Of a DNA stretch of 64,000 nucleotides, positions 17,403 through 26,345 are shown in pieces. Every line of letters starts with the position of its first letter. Within the stretch, counting starts at the first letter, position 1. The DNA is from an uncultured Paludibaculum sp. (lineage in GTDB: Bacteria > Acidobacteriota > Terriglobia > Bryobacterales > Bryobacteraceae). The stretch lies in assembly GCF_963665245.1 (NCBI RefSeq), contig NZ_OY762269.1:496001-560000 (forward strand), written 5' to 3'. The notes below the pieces were generated by a model. It saw nothing but the letters and a program-made list of their open reading frames with translations. It was not told where the DNA came from and searched no databases. The translations under genes and the position numbers were made by a program.

Positions 17403-17855
17403 ATGAAGAGACTGGCAGGAGTGATGACAGTTTTGGTCCTGGGCGCGGCGACGGCGTTCGCGCAGGCGAGCGGTAGCTCGACCGAACAGGCTCGGAAGGC
17501 AGCAAAAGTGAAGTCGACGGCTCGGCGTGCCCCGGCTGCGGCCAGCTCGGAACTTCCGGCGAACGCCGAGAAAATCCAGGAAGGCGTATATAAGGCAAAG
17601 GATGCCAAGGGGAAGACATGGATCTATTCCCGGACCCCGTTCGGCTGGACCAAGACGGACGAGGCGGCGTTCCAGGAAGCGGCCAAGTCCTCGGAAATGC
17701 CCCCTATCCGAGTTGTTGCCGTTGAAGGCGACAAGGTGAAGTTCGAGCGCGATAGTCCGTTCGGTAAGTCGGTGTGGAGCAAGCCCATCAACGATCTGGC
17801 GGCCGATGAACGGGCCGCGTACGAACTCAAACTGAACGCCAAGAACGAGAAGTAG
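17403..17855 (+). CDS. Small exported protein between GspC-like protein and secretin
   Basis: 150 aa with signal peptide (MKRLAGVMTVLVLGAATAFAQA). After an Ala/Lys-rich linker comes a compact domain with YKAKDAKGKTWIYSRTPFGW and KVKFERDSPFGKSVWSKP, two similar strands each ending in a SPFG/TPFG turn. No known family was recognised. It is 16 bp upstream of gspD on the same strand, so a pilotin or secretin-accessory role is possible but unproven. Confidence 0.7.
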   Translation: MKRLAGVMTVLVLGAATAFAQASGSSTEQARKAAKVKSTARRAPAAASSELPANAEKIQEGVYKAKDAKGKTWIYSRTPFGWTKTDEAAFQEAAKSSEMPPIRVVAVEGDKVKFERDSPFGKSVWSKPINDLAADERAAYELKLNAKNEK

Positions 17856-17871
17856 TGAAGGAGTCTTCCTG

Positions 17872-20181
17872 ATGAGCGTGTCCCGATTCCGCAGCCCGAA
17901 GCTAAGCCTTGTGCTGGCAGCCCTGTTGATTGAGCTGCCCCTGGTCTGCGCTCAACAGCAGCCTCCACAACTCCCGCCGGTTTCCCTTCCACCCGGATTC
18001 GGACCGCGACTCAATGGCCCGGAGCCCGTCAAGCCGGCTCCGCAAACGCCCGCACCTGCCCCCGCGGCCGCGCAACCCAGCCAGCAGGCGGCCGCGCCGG
18101 CCGCTCCACCCAGTGCCCTGGTGGGTGGCATGAGCCTGCAGAATGTGAACCTGCTGGAAGTGGTCGATTCCCTAGCTCGCGAGCTAAAGATCAACTACAT
18201 CATGGACAAGCGTGTTGGCGGCGGCGTGACGCTGAACACCTATGGCGAAATCCGCAGCATGGACAAGCGCGCTCTGCTCGACACCATCTTGCGGATCAAT
18301 GGGGCCGCCATGGTCCAGGCGGGTGACGTCTATCGCATCGTGCCGCTCACCGAGTTGGCGCGAATGCCGCTGACTCCGGAACAGGACGCCAAGAACATAC
18401 CGGAAGACGATCGGGCCATGCTGAATTTGGTCTTTCTGAAGTACGCCAATGTCGAAGAGCTCGCCAAGCTCGTCGGGGAGTTTCTTGGACCGGAAGGCAA
18501 GGCTTGGCCTTATTCGCCCGCCAACCTTCTGCTGGTGCTGGACAGCCGCCGGAATATGAAGCGGACGATGGAGATGATCTCCCTGTTTGACAGCGACGTA
18601 CTGGCCAAGCAGCGCGTCAAACTCTTCGATCTGAAGAGCAGCAAACCCTCCGACATGGCGAAGGAGCTGGAGGGGTTGCTCAAGTCCATGTCTCTGAGTA
18701 AGGACCTCACCACCGTGAAATTCGTTCCGGTGGACCGCATCAATACTCTCATTGCTGTCGCGCCAAACCCGGGTGTGTTTGACCAGGTCCAAGAGTGGAT
18801 CGATAAACTGGACGTGAAAGTGAAGCACGCCTCAGGCAAGGTGAATACCTACGTCTATCGAGTGAAATACAGCCAGGCGCAGCAGCTAGCTTTCTCTATA
18901 ATGATGCTCTACATGCAGATGATGCCGGGATACGGTGGCATGGGTGGGGGGATGTACGGTGGCGGCATGGGTGGGATGTACGGCGGGGGAATGTACGGTG
19001 GTATGGGCGGAGGGATGTATGGTGGGACGGGCGGCATGTATGGTGGCGGCATGTATGGCGGCACGGGGGGAATGTACGGCGGGGGAATGTACGGCGCTGC
19101 CGGTGGTGGTGTCGGGAATACCGTCCAAGCCGCCTCGGCCAACAATAGGCAGGGTGTGAACTCGAATGCCAACGCGGCCCAAGGTGGCTACGGAATAGGA
19201 GGGACCGACCTTACTGGCGGCATGCTGGGCATGGGCGGTATGTATGGCATGGGGATGTACGGCCCGGCTAGTCCGCGCGTTGTACCCAACTATTCCGACA
19301 ACTCCCTTCTAATCCTTGCCACGCCGGAAGAGTATGACAGTATCAGTGGCCTACTCACGCAGTTGGACATTCCGCCACGGCAGGTTCTGATCGAAGCCAA
19401 GATCTACGAAGTCAAACTCACCGGGGCGTTGAGCTGGGGCGTCTCCCACTATCTTTTCAATAAAGATGGCTCCGGGTCGGTTGCAACGCCCGCCGGTGCT
19501 GGCAATGCGATCCTCGGGTCCTTGAAGGACGGCTCCTTTGGCATGTCGGCGGGCACCATGGTGGGTCACAGCCGGCAGCTCTACACTGCGATCAGCTCGC
19601 AGGAGGTCGCGAGCAAGACAAAGGTGATCTCCGCGCCGAGCGTCGTGGCTACGGACAGCATTGCCGCTTCGATCAACGTAGGTACCGAAGTGCCGACCCT
19701 CACAGCGCAGGCGGTCACCGGAGCCACTTCGGGCGGCAGTTCGCTCTTCGCCAATACGATCTCCAACCGCCAATCTGGCGTGACGCTCAACATCACGGCA
19801 CGCGTGAATCCCAGCGGGATCGTAACCCTGATCATCAATCAGGAAGTGAGCACACCCCAAGCGCCTGCGGCCAGCGCCGCGATCCAATCGCCCAGCTTCG
19901 GTACGCGCACCGTACAGACGCAAGTGACTGTTCAGGATGGAGATATGACCGCGATCGGTGGCATCATCAACGAAACAAATACCTCCACCACGACGGGTAT
20001 CCCCATCCTCGGCCGGATTCCAATTCTTGGGTATGCCTTCGCGAACAGGTCCTCCAACCGCGAGCGGACCGAACTCCTTGTCTTCATTACGCCTCACGTG
20101 ATCTACGACACGAACGAGATGACCGATGCCAGCGACGAGATGATGAGCAAGATGCGCCGGCTGCAAAAACTGATTAAATAG
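17872..20181 (+). CDS. gspD: Type II secretion secretin GspD
   Basis: 769 aa outer-membrane secretin with signal peptide ending near VCAQQ and a Pro/Ala-rich linker. N0-type domain at about 84-165 (MSLQNVNLLEVVDSLARELKIN), N1/N2-type domains at about 180-345 (LVFLKYANVEELAKLVGEFL; FDLKSSKPSDMAKELEGLL), and the secretin core at about 490-755 with VLIEAKIYEVKLTGALSWGV, GTEVPTLTAQ and IPILGRIPILGYAF. Between N2 and the core lies a roughly 120-residue Gly/Met/Tyr-rich insert (about 347-465), not usual for GspD. AAGGAG ribosome binding site before ATG. Confidence 0.92.
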   Translation: MSVSRFRSPKLSLVLAALLIELPLVCAQQQPPQLPPVSLPPGFGPRLNGPEPVKPAPQTPAPAPAAAQPSQQAAAPAAPPSALVGGMSLQNVNLLEVVDSLARELKINYIMDKRVGGGVTLNTYGEIRSMDKRALLDTILRINGAAMVQAGDVYRIVPLTELARMPLTPEQDAKNIPEDDRAMLNLVFLKYANVEELAKLVGEFLGPEGKAWPYSPANLLLVLDSRRNMKRTMEMISLFDSDVLAKQRVKLFDLKSSKPSDMAKELEGLLKSMSLSKDLTTVKFVPVDRINTLIAVAPNPGVFDQVQEWIDKLDVKVKHASGKVNTYVYRVKYSQAQQLAFSIMMLYMQMMPGYGGMGGGMYGGGMGGMYGGGMYGGMGGGMYGGTGGMYGGGMYGGTGGMYGGGMYGAAGGGVGNTVQAASANNRQGVNSNANAAQGGYGIGGTDLTGGMLGMGGMYGMGMYGPASPRVVPNYSDNSLLILATPEEYDSISGLLTQLDIPPRQVLIEAKIYEVKLTGALSWGVSHYLFNKDGSGSVATPAGAGNAILGSLKDGSFGMSAGTMVGHSRQLYTAISSQEVASKTKVISAPSVVATDSIAASINVGTEVPTLTAQAVTGATSGGSSLFANTISNRQSGVTLNITARVNPSGIVTLIINQEVSTPQAPAASAAIQSPSFGTRTVQTQVTVQDGDMTAIGGIINETNTSTTTGIPILGRIPILGYAFANRSSNRERTELLVFITPHVIYDTNEMTDASDEMMSKMRRLQKLIK
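18908..19260 (+). repeat. Gly-Met-Tyr low-complexity repeat inside gspD
   Basis: In-frame degenerate repeats of the types GGGMYGG and GGMYGGGMYGG, coding for residues about 347-463 of the secretin, interrupted by an Asn/Ala-rich stretch. The DNA is built of GGN-GGN-ATG-TAC units, so slippage-driven length variation is likely. Confidence 0.85.
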
Positions 20182-20826
20182 GCCGCGATCGCTCTGGGGA
20201 TGGTATTGAGAGTTCGGTAATCTGGGGCGATGGCTTGAATCTCCAAGCCGCTGGTCCGGTCGCCGACTCCGCCGGCCAAGGCTCGAACGGGTTTGACTGC
20301 GGCGCTCCCGGTACGAGATGGGCGAGGTTGGCTGTTGTTCGCGGCCGGAGTCAGAAGTGGGCCCTTCTAGGAAGGGGCTGCGCCACGCCGGATAGGCCGC
20401 TGGCGCAACGATCCAACAACCTATCGAACGACACAAAAGACACGGAAATCCTTGACGGCCTATCACATGGCATGATTAAATGCCAGGAGTAGGGATCGCT
20501 GCCAGTACTCGAGTCCAGGTCGAAAAGCTGTTGTGCTTGACGGCTGGTGGCTCAGGATGGTATGAATGTGCTGACTGCGTCCGGCTGGAAACGGCACTCA
20601 TACTGGCCAGAATCCCGCGGGCACAGAAAGATATAACGATATAAAATGGGGATCCACCAAGGAAGACCGCAGTTGATCGGAAAGGGCAGAGTGGCAGTTT
20701 TCCAATTCGCTTCCTGCATCATTCCGGCAGCGGTGGCGGCATGGGTCCCGACTTATACTTCCATTGAGGCTCAGGTTGAAGAGTTCCTTCATCAATTCAA
20801 ATCCGCATCTTCACAAGGAGAAGGAA
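20182..20826. other. Intergenic region upstream of exported protein
   Basis: About 645 bp without a supportable gene: open frames are short and lack family resemblance or ribosome binding sites. It presumably carries the promoter and leader of the exported protein gene at 20827. No clear terminator for gspD was found. Confidence 0.5.
20537..20566 (+). promoter_or_regulatory. Sigma-70-like promoter candidate
   Basis: TTGACG, an 18-bp spacer and TATGAA(T), about 260 bp upstream of the exported protein ATG. A second AT-rich candidate, GATATAACGATATAAAAT, lies at about 20629-20646. Choice between them is not possible by eye. Confidence 0.3.
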
Positions 20827-22593
20827 ATGTCAGGTTTTCGTAAAGTATTTCTGCTCATGGCTGTGCTGGTCCTCGTGGCCGGTATCGCCAGTGCGCAGAC
20901 CACGCCCCTCCAGTGCGTCGCCAGCTCGGGTTCAATCCCGCCGGTGCGCTCTGAGGGCATCGCTGAAGAAGCCGGTCAGGTGATCATCACCTGCACCGGT
21001 GGCCTTGCAACTCCGAATGGTCAGCCCATTCCCAGAATCAACGTTCAGATCTTCATGAACACCAATATCACCAGCAAGCTCATTGGGAGCAACCTGGAGT
21101 CCGAGGCGCTATTGGCCATTGATGATCCGACCCCCTGCGCTTCCGCTGGCGTGGGTTGCCAGCTCGTGGCGTCCGACGTTCCGAACCTTTCGCAGCCCCT
21201 GGCTACCGGTAGCGGTCAGTACCTCGGTGGTATCCCCGCGTCAGGTACTCCGTCTGCGCCTGTGTCTGCGCGGCCGAACATCTTTGTCGGCCAGCAGGTT
21301 CAGACCAACTCAGTCGCTTGGTTGAATGTCCCCTTTGATCCGCCGGGAACGACCCCGAATCGCGTTCTTCGGATCATGAACGTTCGCGCCAATGCGAGCA
21401 AGCTTGGTTTTGTGTCCGGATCGCTCCCGACCAACTTCACGATGATCATTTCCATTTCGGGCACGGGCGCTCCGTCACTGCAGAACAACGCTGTGACCGT
21501 CGGTGCAGTACAGAAGGGTCTGTACTTTGATGTCGTGGACGTGGACGGCAAGGTCACCACTGCAGCAACATACAACCAGTGTGAACCCGACACGAAGCAT
21601 ATGTACCTCCGGTACAAGGAAGGCTTTGGTACGGCCTTCCGCAAGAACATCCTGTCGACCGAGTCGCAGGCGACCATCAACACGATTTACAACACTGAAT
21701 CGATGTTCTACAACCCACTCTTCGTGGGAACGAAGGCGGCTGGGGCTGGTTTCGCCACGCAGGCGACCCGTCTGAGCGCCAGGTTCAGCAATGTGCCAGA
21801 CAACGTGACGCTGAAGGTTCCGCTTACCATTACCAGTGTCAACGGCGACAGCGCTACACTCGTAGGCGCTGGAACCGACGGGTCGACGGCTTCGACCTCC
21901 GACGGTACCGTGGCGTTGAGCGGGCACGCTGGCGCGGCGGTCTGGGAATTCTCGGCTTCTAACGAAGGCGCGGCCAGTTCCCTCTTCGTCGACGTCCAAA
22001 TCACCTACAAATCGAACCCGCTTCCTGGGTTAGGCACAGCGTCGGTTGCCGGGAACTATGCTCCCGTTTCTACCGTCCTGACTGCAAGCACGAGTGCTCC
22101 GGTTCCGCGGTTCATTGAGGACCCCGCGAACGCAACTGCCTTCACGATCAACTCTTGCCGCACCGACCTGTTGTTCCCGTTCGTGACCAACACGTCTGGC
22201 TTCGACACTGGAATCGTGATTTCGAACACCTCGTCCGATCCGTTCTCGACCGTTCCTCAGCGTGGCGCCTGCCACCTGTACTACTACGGTTCCACGGCCG
22301 GCGGTGGCGCGGCTCCGCCCACCCAGGACACTGGTGTGGTGACTGAAGGCTCTCAGCTCATCCTGACGCTTTCGAATGGTGGCAACCTTGGGACCGTGGC
22401 AACCCCCGGATTCATGGGCTACATCATCGCAACCTGCGACTTCCAGTACGCCCACGGCTTCGCGTTCGTGAGCGACCTTGGAGCGACTCGCGTGGCAGAA
22501 GGCTACCTTGCCCTCGTGATGGACAAGGATATGTACGACAAAACAGCCGGTACCACCCGTACGAAGGCTGCCAGCGAGACCCTGAAGCACTAA
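20827..22593 (+). CDS. Exported protein of unknown function, probably highly expressed
   Basis: 588 aa with a signal peptide (SGFRKVFLLMAVLVLVAGIASAQ). The mature protein is Thr/Ser/Ala/Gly-rich with predicted beta-sandwich-like segments and paired Cys (LQCVAS ... VIITCTGG; CASAGVGC; NSCRTD; RGACHLYY; IATCDF). No catalytic motif was seen. The ATG at 20827 has a near-ideal AAGGAGAAGGA site; the in-frame ATG at 20764 has none. A strong terminator follows. Position after the secretion cluster makes a secreted or surface-structural protein plausible, but this is inference. Confidence 0.75.
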   Translation: MSGFRKVFLLMAVLVLVAGIASAQTTPLQCVASSGSIPPVRSEGIAEEAGQVIITCTGGLATPNGQPIPRINVQIFMNTNITSKLIGSNLESEALLAIDDPTPCASAGVGCQLVASDVPNLSQPLATGSGQYLGGIPASGTPSAPVSARPNIFVGQQVQTNSVAWLNVPFDPPGTTPNRVLRIMNVRANASKLGFVSGSLPTNFTMIISISGTGAPSLQNNAVTVGAVQKGLYFDVVDVDGKVTTAATYNQCEPDTKHMYLRYKEGFGTAFRKNILSTESQATINTIYNTESMFYNPLFVGTKAAGAGFATQATRLSARFSNVPDNVTLKVPLTITSVNGDSATLVGAGTDGSTASTSDGTVALSGHAGAAVWEFSASNEGAASSLFVDVQITYKSNPLPGLGTASVAGNYAPVSTVLTASTSAPVPRFIEDPANATAFTINSCRTDLLFPFVTNTSGFDTGIVISNTSSDPFSTVPQRGACHLYYYGSTAGGGAAPPTQDTGVVTEGSQLILTLSNGGNLGTVATPGFMGYIIATCDFQYAHGFAFVSDLGATRVAEGYLALVMDKDMYDKTAGTTRTKAASETLKH

Positions 22594-22614
22594 CTTCAAG
22601 TCTAGCGGTACAAG

Positions 22615-22650
22615 AAAACAGGGGAGGCTTCGGCCTCCCCTGTTTTTTTT
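22615..22650 (+). terminator. Rho-independent terminator
   Basis: Perfect 14-bp stem (AAAACAGGGGAGGC / GCCTCCCCTGTTTT) closed by a TTCG tetraloop and ending in eight T's (22643-22650), 22 bp after the exported protein stop. It is a textbook intrinsic terminator. Confidence 0.95.
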
Positions 22651-22760
22651 AGATCGAGTCATTCTAGTCGAGACCTTTCACCCCTCCTGGTGTTATTATC
22701 TACGTAGTTCCCGCCGCGTTCCTACCCGCCTTGTGTCCAAACTCCTTCTTTGAGGTGATC

Positions 22761-25700
22761 ATGAATCTTCCCAGGATTCTGAGTCTACGGCTGCTTTGCC
22801 TGCTCATGCTGGCTGGCGTTGCCCAGGCCGGATATGTTTATGTTATGCCCCCAGCGGGCGCCGCTGGCGGCCAAATGCTCATCTACAATGAGCAACTCCA
22901 ACCGTCTGGATCAGTTACGGTTCCAAGCGGAGCGTTTCAGGTTCTCACAAATGCGGCAGGCGACAAAGCTATCGTTCTCGCATCAAACAATGCTCAGGCC
23001 GTAAGTATTGTCACTTTGCCCAACGGTCCGGTCTCCGGCCTCCCTCTGGGCGGAAAGGCCGCAATATCTGGCGCTATGACGCCGGATGGGTTGCGGGCGG
23101 TGGTTCTGACGGGGGGAAATCCTGGATCCTTGTATATCGTGGACACTGCCAGTGGCACCATTCAAGCCCCAGGTGAGATCTCAATTAACGGCACCCCGAG
23201 GGAGGTGGTTGTAACCCCTGACTCGAAGTACGCGTTCATTATCTCTTCTTCGAGCACCTCAGCGGCTATTCTGACGGTGGTGGATCTGACCACAAATCAG
23301 CGGGTAAAGGAGGTGACCCAGTTCGGTGTGACCGGTGGCATTCACCTCTCCGTAAGCCCGGTGGGGCAAGTCTATGCTACAGGCCAGTTCACAATGGTCG
23401 AATTTGACGGACGTCCTCCCTTCGCTGAGCACGCCCGTTCCGGCACGCTCAGCAACCCTGGTAAGCTGACCTTCTCCGCAGATGGCCGCTACGCTCTGGC
23501 GGCCAACGAACTCCTGAATGGCTCATCGATCCTTTGCATCGATTTTCAGACAAAGGACGGTAGTCCGGCAGGTAAGGAGATTTCCAGATTTCTGATCAGC
23601 AGCGGCACGCCGCCAGCTACTGTCAAAATAGACGATATCTTCATGATTAATGCCTCCACGGCTGTTGCGTACTCCGCAGCGCTGGGGAAGCTTTACCGCG
23701 TTACATTCCCGACGTTAGCGGTCTCAGAATTGTCGGTGGGCGGGGTTGTAGCCGCCTTCGTGACCAGCGTTGCGAGGACGGACGAGTTCCCGATCACACG
23801 AAACCTCTATTACACGGCTGGCGGAAAGCTGGTGCGAACTGACCTCGTCAATTCGACTACCAATCAGGTGGATCTTAGCACTGGTACGGCCATTTTTGTC
23901 CCAGCCCCGAACCCCGGTGTGACGCAGACCCTGTTCACCTACGGCTCTGGTGTTACGGTCGGCCCGAGCGTTCAGATTCCATACAGCGTGCGCGCTGTGG
24001 ATAGCAATGGGCGCCCCGTCTACGGTGCTCCCGTCTCCTTCACCTCCAGCCCGACGGGGACCCTCACAGAAGGAGCATCAACCACAAACGTGGATGGCTA
24101 TGCGTGGGTGCTGGTGACTTCGCCGACCACCAGCGGCGACTTTGTCGTTACGGCGACGGTCGGCACTCAAACAGCATCTCTCACCAGCACCGTCAGCGGA
24201 GAAAGTGGCGGCGGCAACGGCGGCGGATCTGGCGAGGTTGCGAAATTGATCAAGGTCTCCGGCGATGGTCAATTGGTGGTGTACGGCTTCGCCGTGGGGC
24301 CGCAGCCTCTGGTTGTCAAGGCTCTGGATGTAGACGGCAAGCCGGTTGTGGGGGCAGATATTGCCTGGTCCGGAACACCCGATTTGTTTTTCCCATCCTC
24401 CACTACGAAAACGGACGCCGACGGCATCGCGCAAGCGGACTTCGTCGCCAATGGTGACCTCCCGTTGTTTGCGGGCTACTTGTCCCACACGGCCACGGCG
24501 ACCTGGGCGGGGGTCAGCAGTACTTCTTTCGCTATTACTGCATTCCCCGTTCAACTTGAGAAACAGCCGCAGATTGACGTGAGCAAACCGGAGACTCGCC
24601 AAATCACCGCTAAGCTCGGCACTCGTCTGGATGGCGCGGTTCACGTGAGAGTAACCTCGTCGACCAGCGTTGCTATACCAAAGGTTGGATTGCGAGTCTT
24701 CACGGACTTCACTGACACTACGAAGGGTCCGGTTGCGCATTGCGACGGGCAGACGGCACTAAACGGCACGGTCCTCACGTCCGACAGTGGTGAGGTGGAC
24801 TGCAACCTTGTCGTCGAGGGTAGGCCCGGCACCTCCAGCTTGACAATCAGCGTTGGGGATAGAACCCAATTCGGTGGTTACACGCTCACCGTCTTGGCCG
24901 GCGATCCCGTTGCCCCCGTAATTGTTCAGGGCAACAACCAAACAGGAAAGCCTGGCGCTACTCTGCCGCTCGCGCTCACGGCCCGAATCGTCGACTCCTC
25001 AGGTAATATCTTGTCCGGCACTGCTGTCACCTGGACAGTAGTCACAGCCAACAGCCTGACCCTCATCAATCAGGTTAGTACGGCCGACACCAACGGCTTG
25101 GTCTCTACCCGTGTGGTCCTCGGTCCCAACACGGGCACGTTCAAAGTTCGGTTGACTGCCGGCGGCAAATCCACCGATTACACCATGACCGTCGAAACCC
25201 TCGCTACCGGCTTCACCAAAGTTTCCGGTGACAATCAAACAGGCATCCCCATCAATACCGCCTTCCCGCAACCCCTCGTCGTGAAGGTGACTAATGCTCA
25301 GGGTGCCGCCGTTCAGGGTGCTACCGTCACCTGGACCACTGCGGGTTCCGTGACCCTCAGCGCTACCACCTCCGTCACCGGCGCCGATGGACTCGCCTCG
25401 GTCACCGCGACCGCCGGTTCAGTCGTCGGAGACATCACGGTCACGGCGGCGGTGACCAATCTGCCATCGCTCACCTTCACCCTCAAGTCGCGGCTGCCCG
25501 GTCCGGGCATCACAACCGCGAGTTTCAGCAACTTCGCCAGCGGCCAGACTGGTGTTGCTCCTGGACTTCTCGTTCAGATTACCGGTGCAGGCTTGGCGTC
25601 GGGCATCAGCGGTCAGGTAAACGCCAATATCCTGGCTGGGAAACTACCGCTGACGATCGCCGGCGTCACGGTCGAGTTCCGGTGGACCGGTGGATCCTCC

Positions 25701-26249
25701 TACGCGCCCATTCTCCGAGTGGCCAATGAAAACGGAGTCGAATCCGTTTTGGTTCAGGCGCCCTTTGAGATCACCGGCACCACGGTGAATGCCATCGTGA
25801 ATGTGTCCGGTGGCAGCACCACTGTCAATTCCATCCCCGTCAGCGTGCTGTCGCCCGGCGTCCTGGAAGATGTTTCAGGCACGCGCCGCGCGGCCGTGGT
25901 TATCCGTTCCGACGGCGCCGCCGTCACGCCGAGCACTCCGGCGCGACCCGGCGAAACCCTGCGCATGTATGCCATCGGCCTGGGACAGACCACGCCTACG
26001 GCTGAAACCAACCATGTCGGCATTCCTGGCCAGAAGGTGGCGGGGAGCATTGCCGTCGGTCTGGATAACGCCGGAATCGAGGTCGTATCCGCGGAGATGG
26101 CCGAGAATCTGATCGGCGTCTACGAGATCACGTTCGTGGTGCCAGCGGTCATGGCCCCTGGTGATCACCCACTCGGGTTCTTTATCCGCGACGCGGGCGG
26201 AAACCCGGTCTACGCCAACGGTTCGGTCCTCGCGGTCGGTCAGCCGTAA
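22761..26249 (+). CDS. Giant exported Ig-repeat protein with TIGR03437-type C-terminus
   Basis: 1162 aa. Signal peptide ends near VAQAG. Residues about 20-380 look like a YVTN-type beta-propeller (YVYVMPPAGAAGGQMLIYN; TPREVVVTPDSKYAFI). Four Big-1/Ig-like units follow at about 389-475, 494-600, 719-812 and 819-907 (VSGDGQLVVYG, VQGNNQTGKPGATLPL, VSGDNQTGIPINTAFP). The last 240 residues (FSNFASGQTGVAPGLLVQI ... SPGVLEDVSGTRRAAVV ... GETLRMYAIGLGQTTP) match the acidobacterial C-terminal domain TIGR03437. The ATG at 22761 is chosen for GAGGTG upstream and the signal peptide. Probably a surface or adhesin-like protein. Confidence 0.85.
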   Translation: MNLPRILSLRLLCLLMLAGVAQAGYVYVMPPAGAAGGQMLIYNEQLQPSGSVTVPSGAFQVLTNAAGDKAIVLASNNAQAVSIVTLPNGPVSGLPLGGKAAISGAMTPDGLRAVVLTGGNPGSLYIVDTASGTIQAPGEISINGTPREVVVTPDSKYAFIISSSSTSAAILTVVDLTTNQRVKEVTQFGVTGGIHLSVSPVGQVYATGQFTMVEFDGRPPFAEHARSGTLSNPGKLTFSADGRYALAANELLNGSSILCIDFQTKDGSPAGKEISRFLISSGTPPATVKIDDIFMINASTAVAYSAALGKLYRVTFPTLAVSELSVGGVVAAFVTSVARTDEFPITRNLYYTAGGKLVRTDLVNSTTNQVDLSTGTAIFVPAPNPGVTQTLFTYGSGVTVGPSVQIPYSVRAVDSNGRPVYGAPVSFTSSPTGTLTEGASTTNVDGYAWVLVTSPTTSGDFVVTATVGTQTASLTSTVSGESGGGNGGGSGEVAKLIKVSGDGQLVVYGFAVGPQPLVVKALDVDGKPVVGADIAWSGTPDLFFPSSTTKTDADGIAQADFVANGDLPLFAGYLSHTATATWAGVSSTSFAITAFPVQLEKQPQIDVSKPETRQITAKLGTRLDGAVHVRVTSSTSVAIPKVGLRVFTDFTDTTKGPVAHCDGQTALNGTVLTSDSGEVDCNLVVEGRPGTSSLTISVGDRTQFGGYTLTVLAGDPVAPVIVQGNNQTGKPGATLPLALTARIVDSSGNILSGTAVTWTVVTANSLTLINQVSTADTNGLVSTRVVLGPNTGTFKVRLTAGGKSTDYTMTVETLATGFTKVSGDNQTGIPINTAFPQPLVVKVTNAQGAAVQGATVTWTTAGSVTLSATTSVTGADGLASVTATAGSVVGDITVTAAVTNLPSLTFTLKSRLPGPGITTASFSNFASGQTGVAPGLLVQITGAGLASGISGQVNANILAGKLPLTIAGVTVEFRWTGGSSYAPILRVANENGVESVLVQAPFEITGTTVNAIVNVSGGSTTVNSIPVSVLSPGVLEDVSGTRRAAVVIRSDGAAVTPSTPARPGETLRMYAIGLGQTTPTAETNHVGIPGQKVAGSIAVGLDNAGIEVVSAEMAENLIGVYEITFVVPAVMAPGDHPLGFFIRDAGGNPVYANGSVLAVGQP

Positions 26250-26273
26250 CCGGTCCAGATCCTCAGAAAGAAG

Positions 26274-26308
26274 AATGGGGCATGCCGCCAATCGCGGCAT
26301 GCCCCATT
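26274..26308. terminator. Bidirectional terminator
   Basis: Perfect 15-bp inverted repeat AATGGGGCATGCCGC / GCGGCATGCCCCATT with a 5-nt loop between two convergent genes. T-rich sequence follows on the plus strand (TTTCCTCTT) and on the minus strand (TTCTTTCTGAGG). Confidence 0.88.
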
Positions 26309-26345
26309 TCCTCTTGAACGACCCACTTCCGCTCACTGAGCCATA

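Noticed and set aside
18908..19182. Minus-strand Pro/His-rich frames opposite the GspD insert
   Set aside because: They are the antisense reading of the Gly-Met-Tyr repeat, not an independent gene.
19351..20466. 371-codon minus-strand frame over the 3' end of gspD
   Set aside because: Antisense to the conserved secretin core, without a ribosome binding site.
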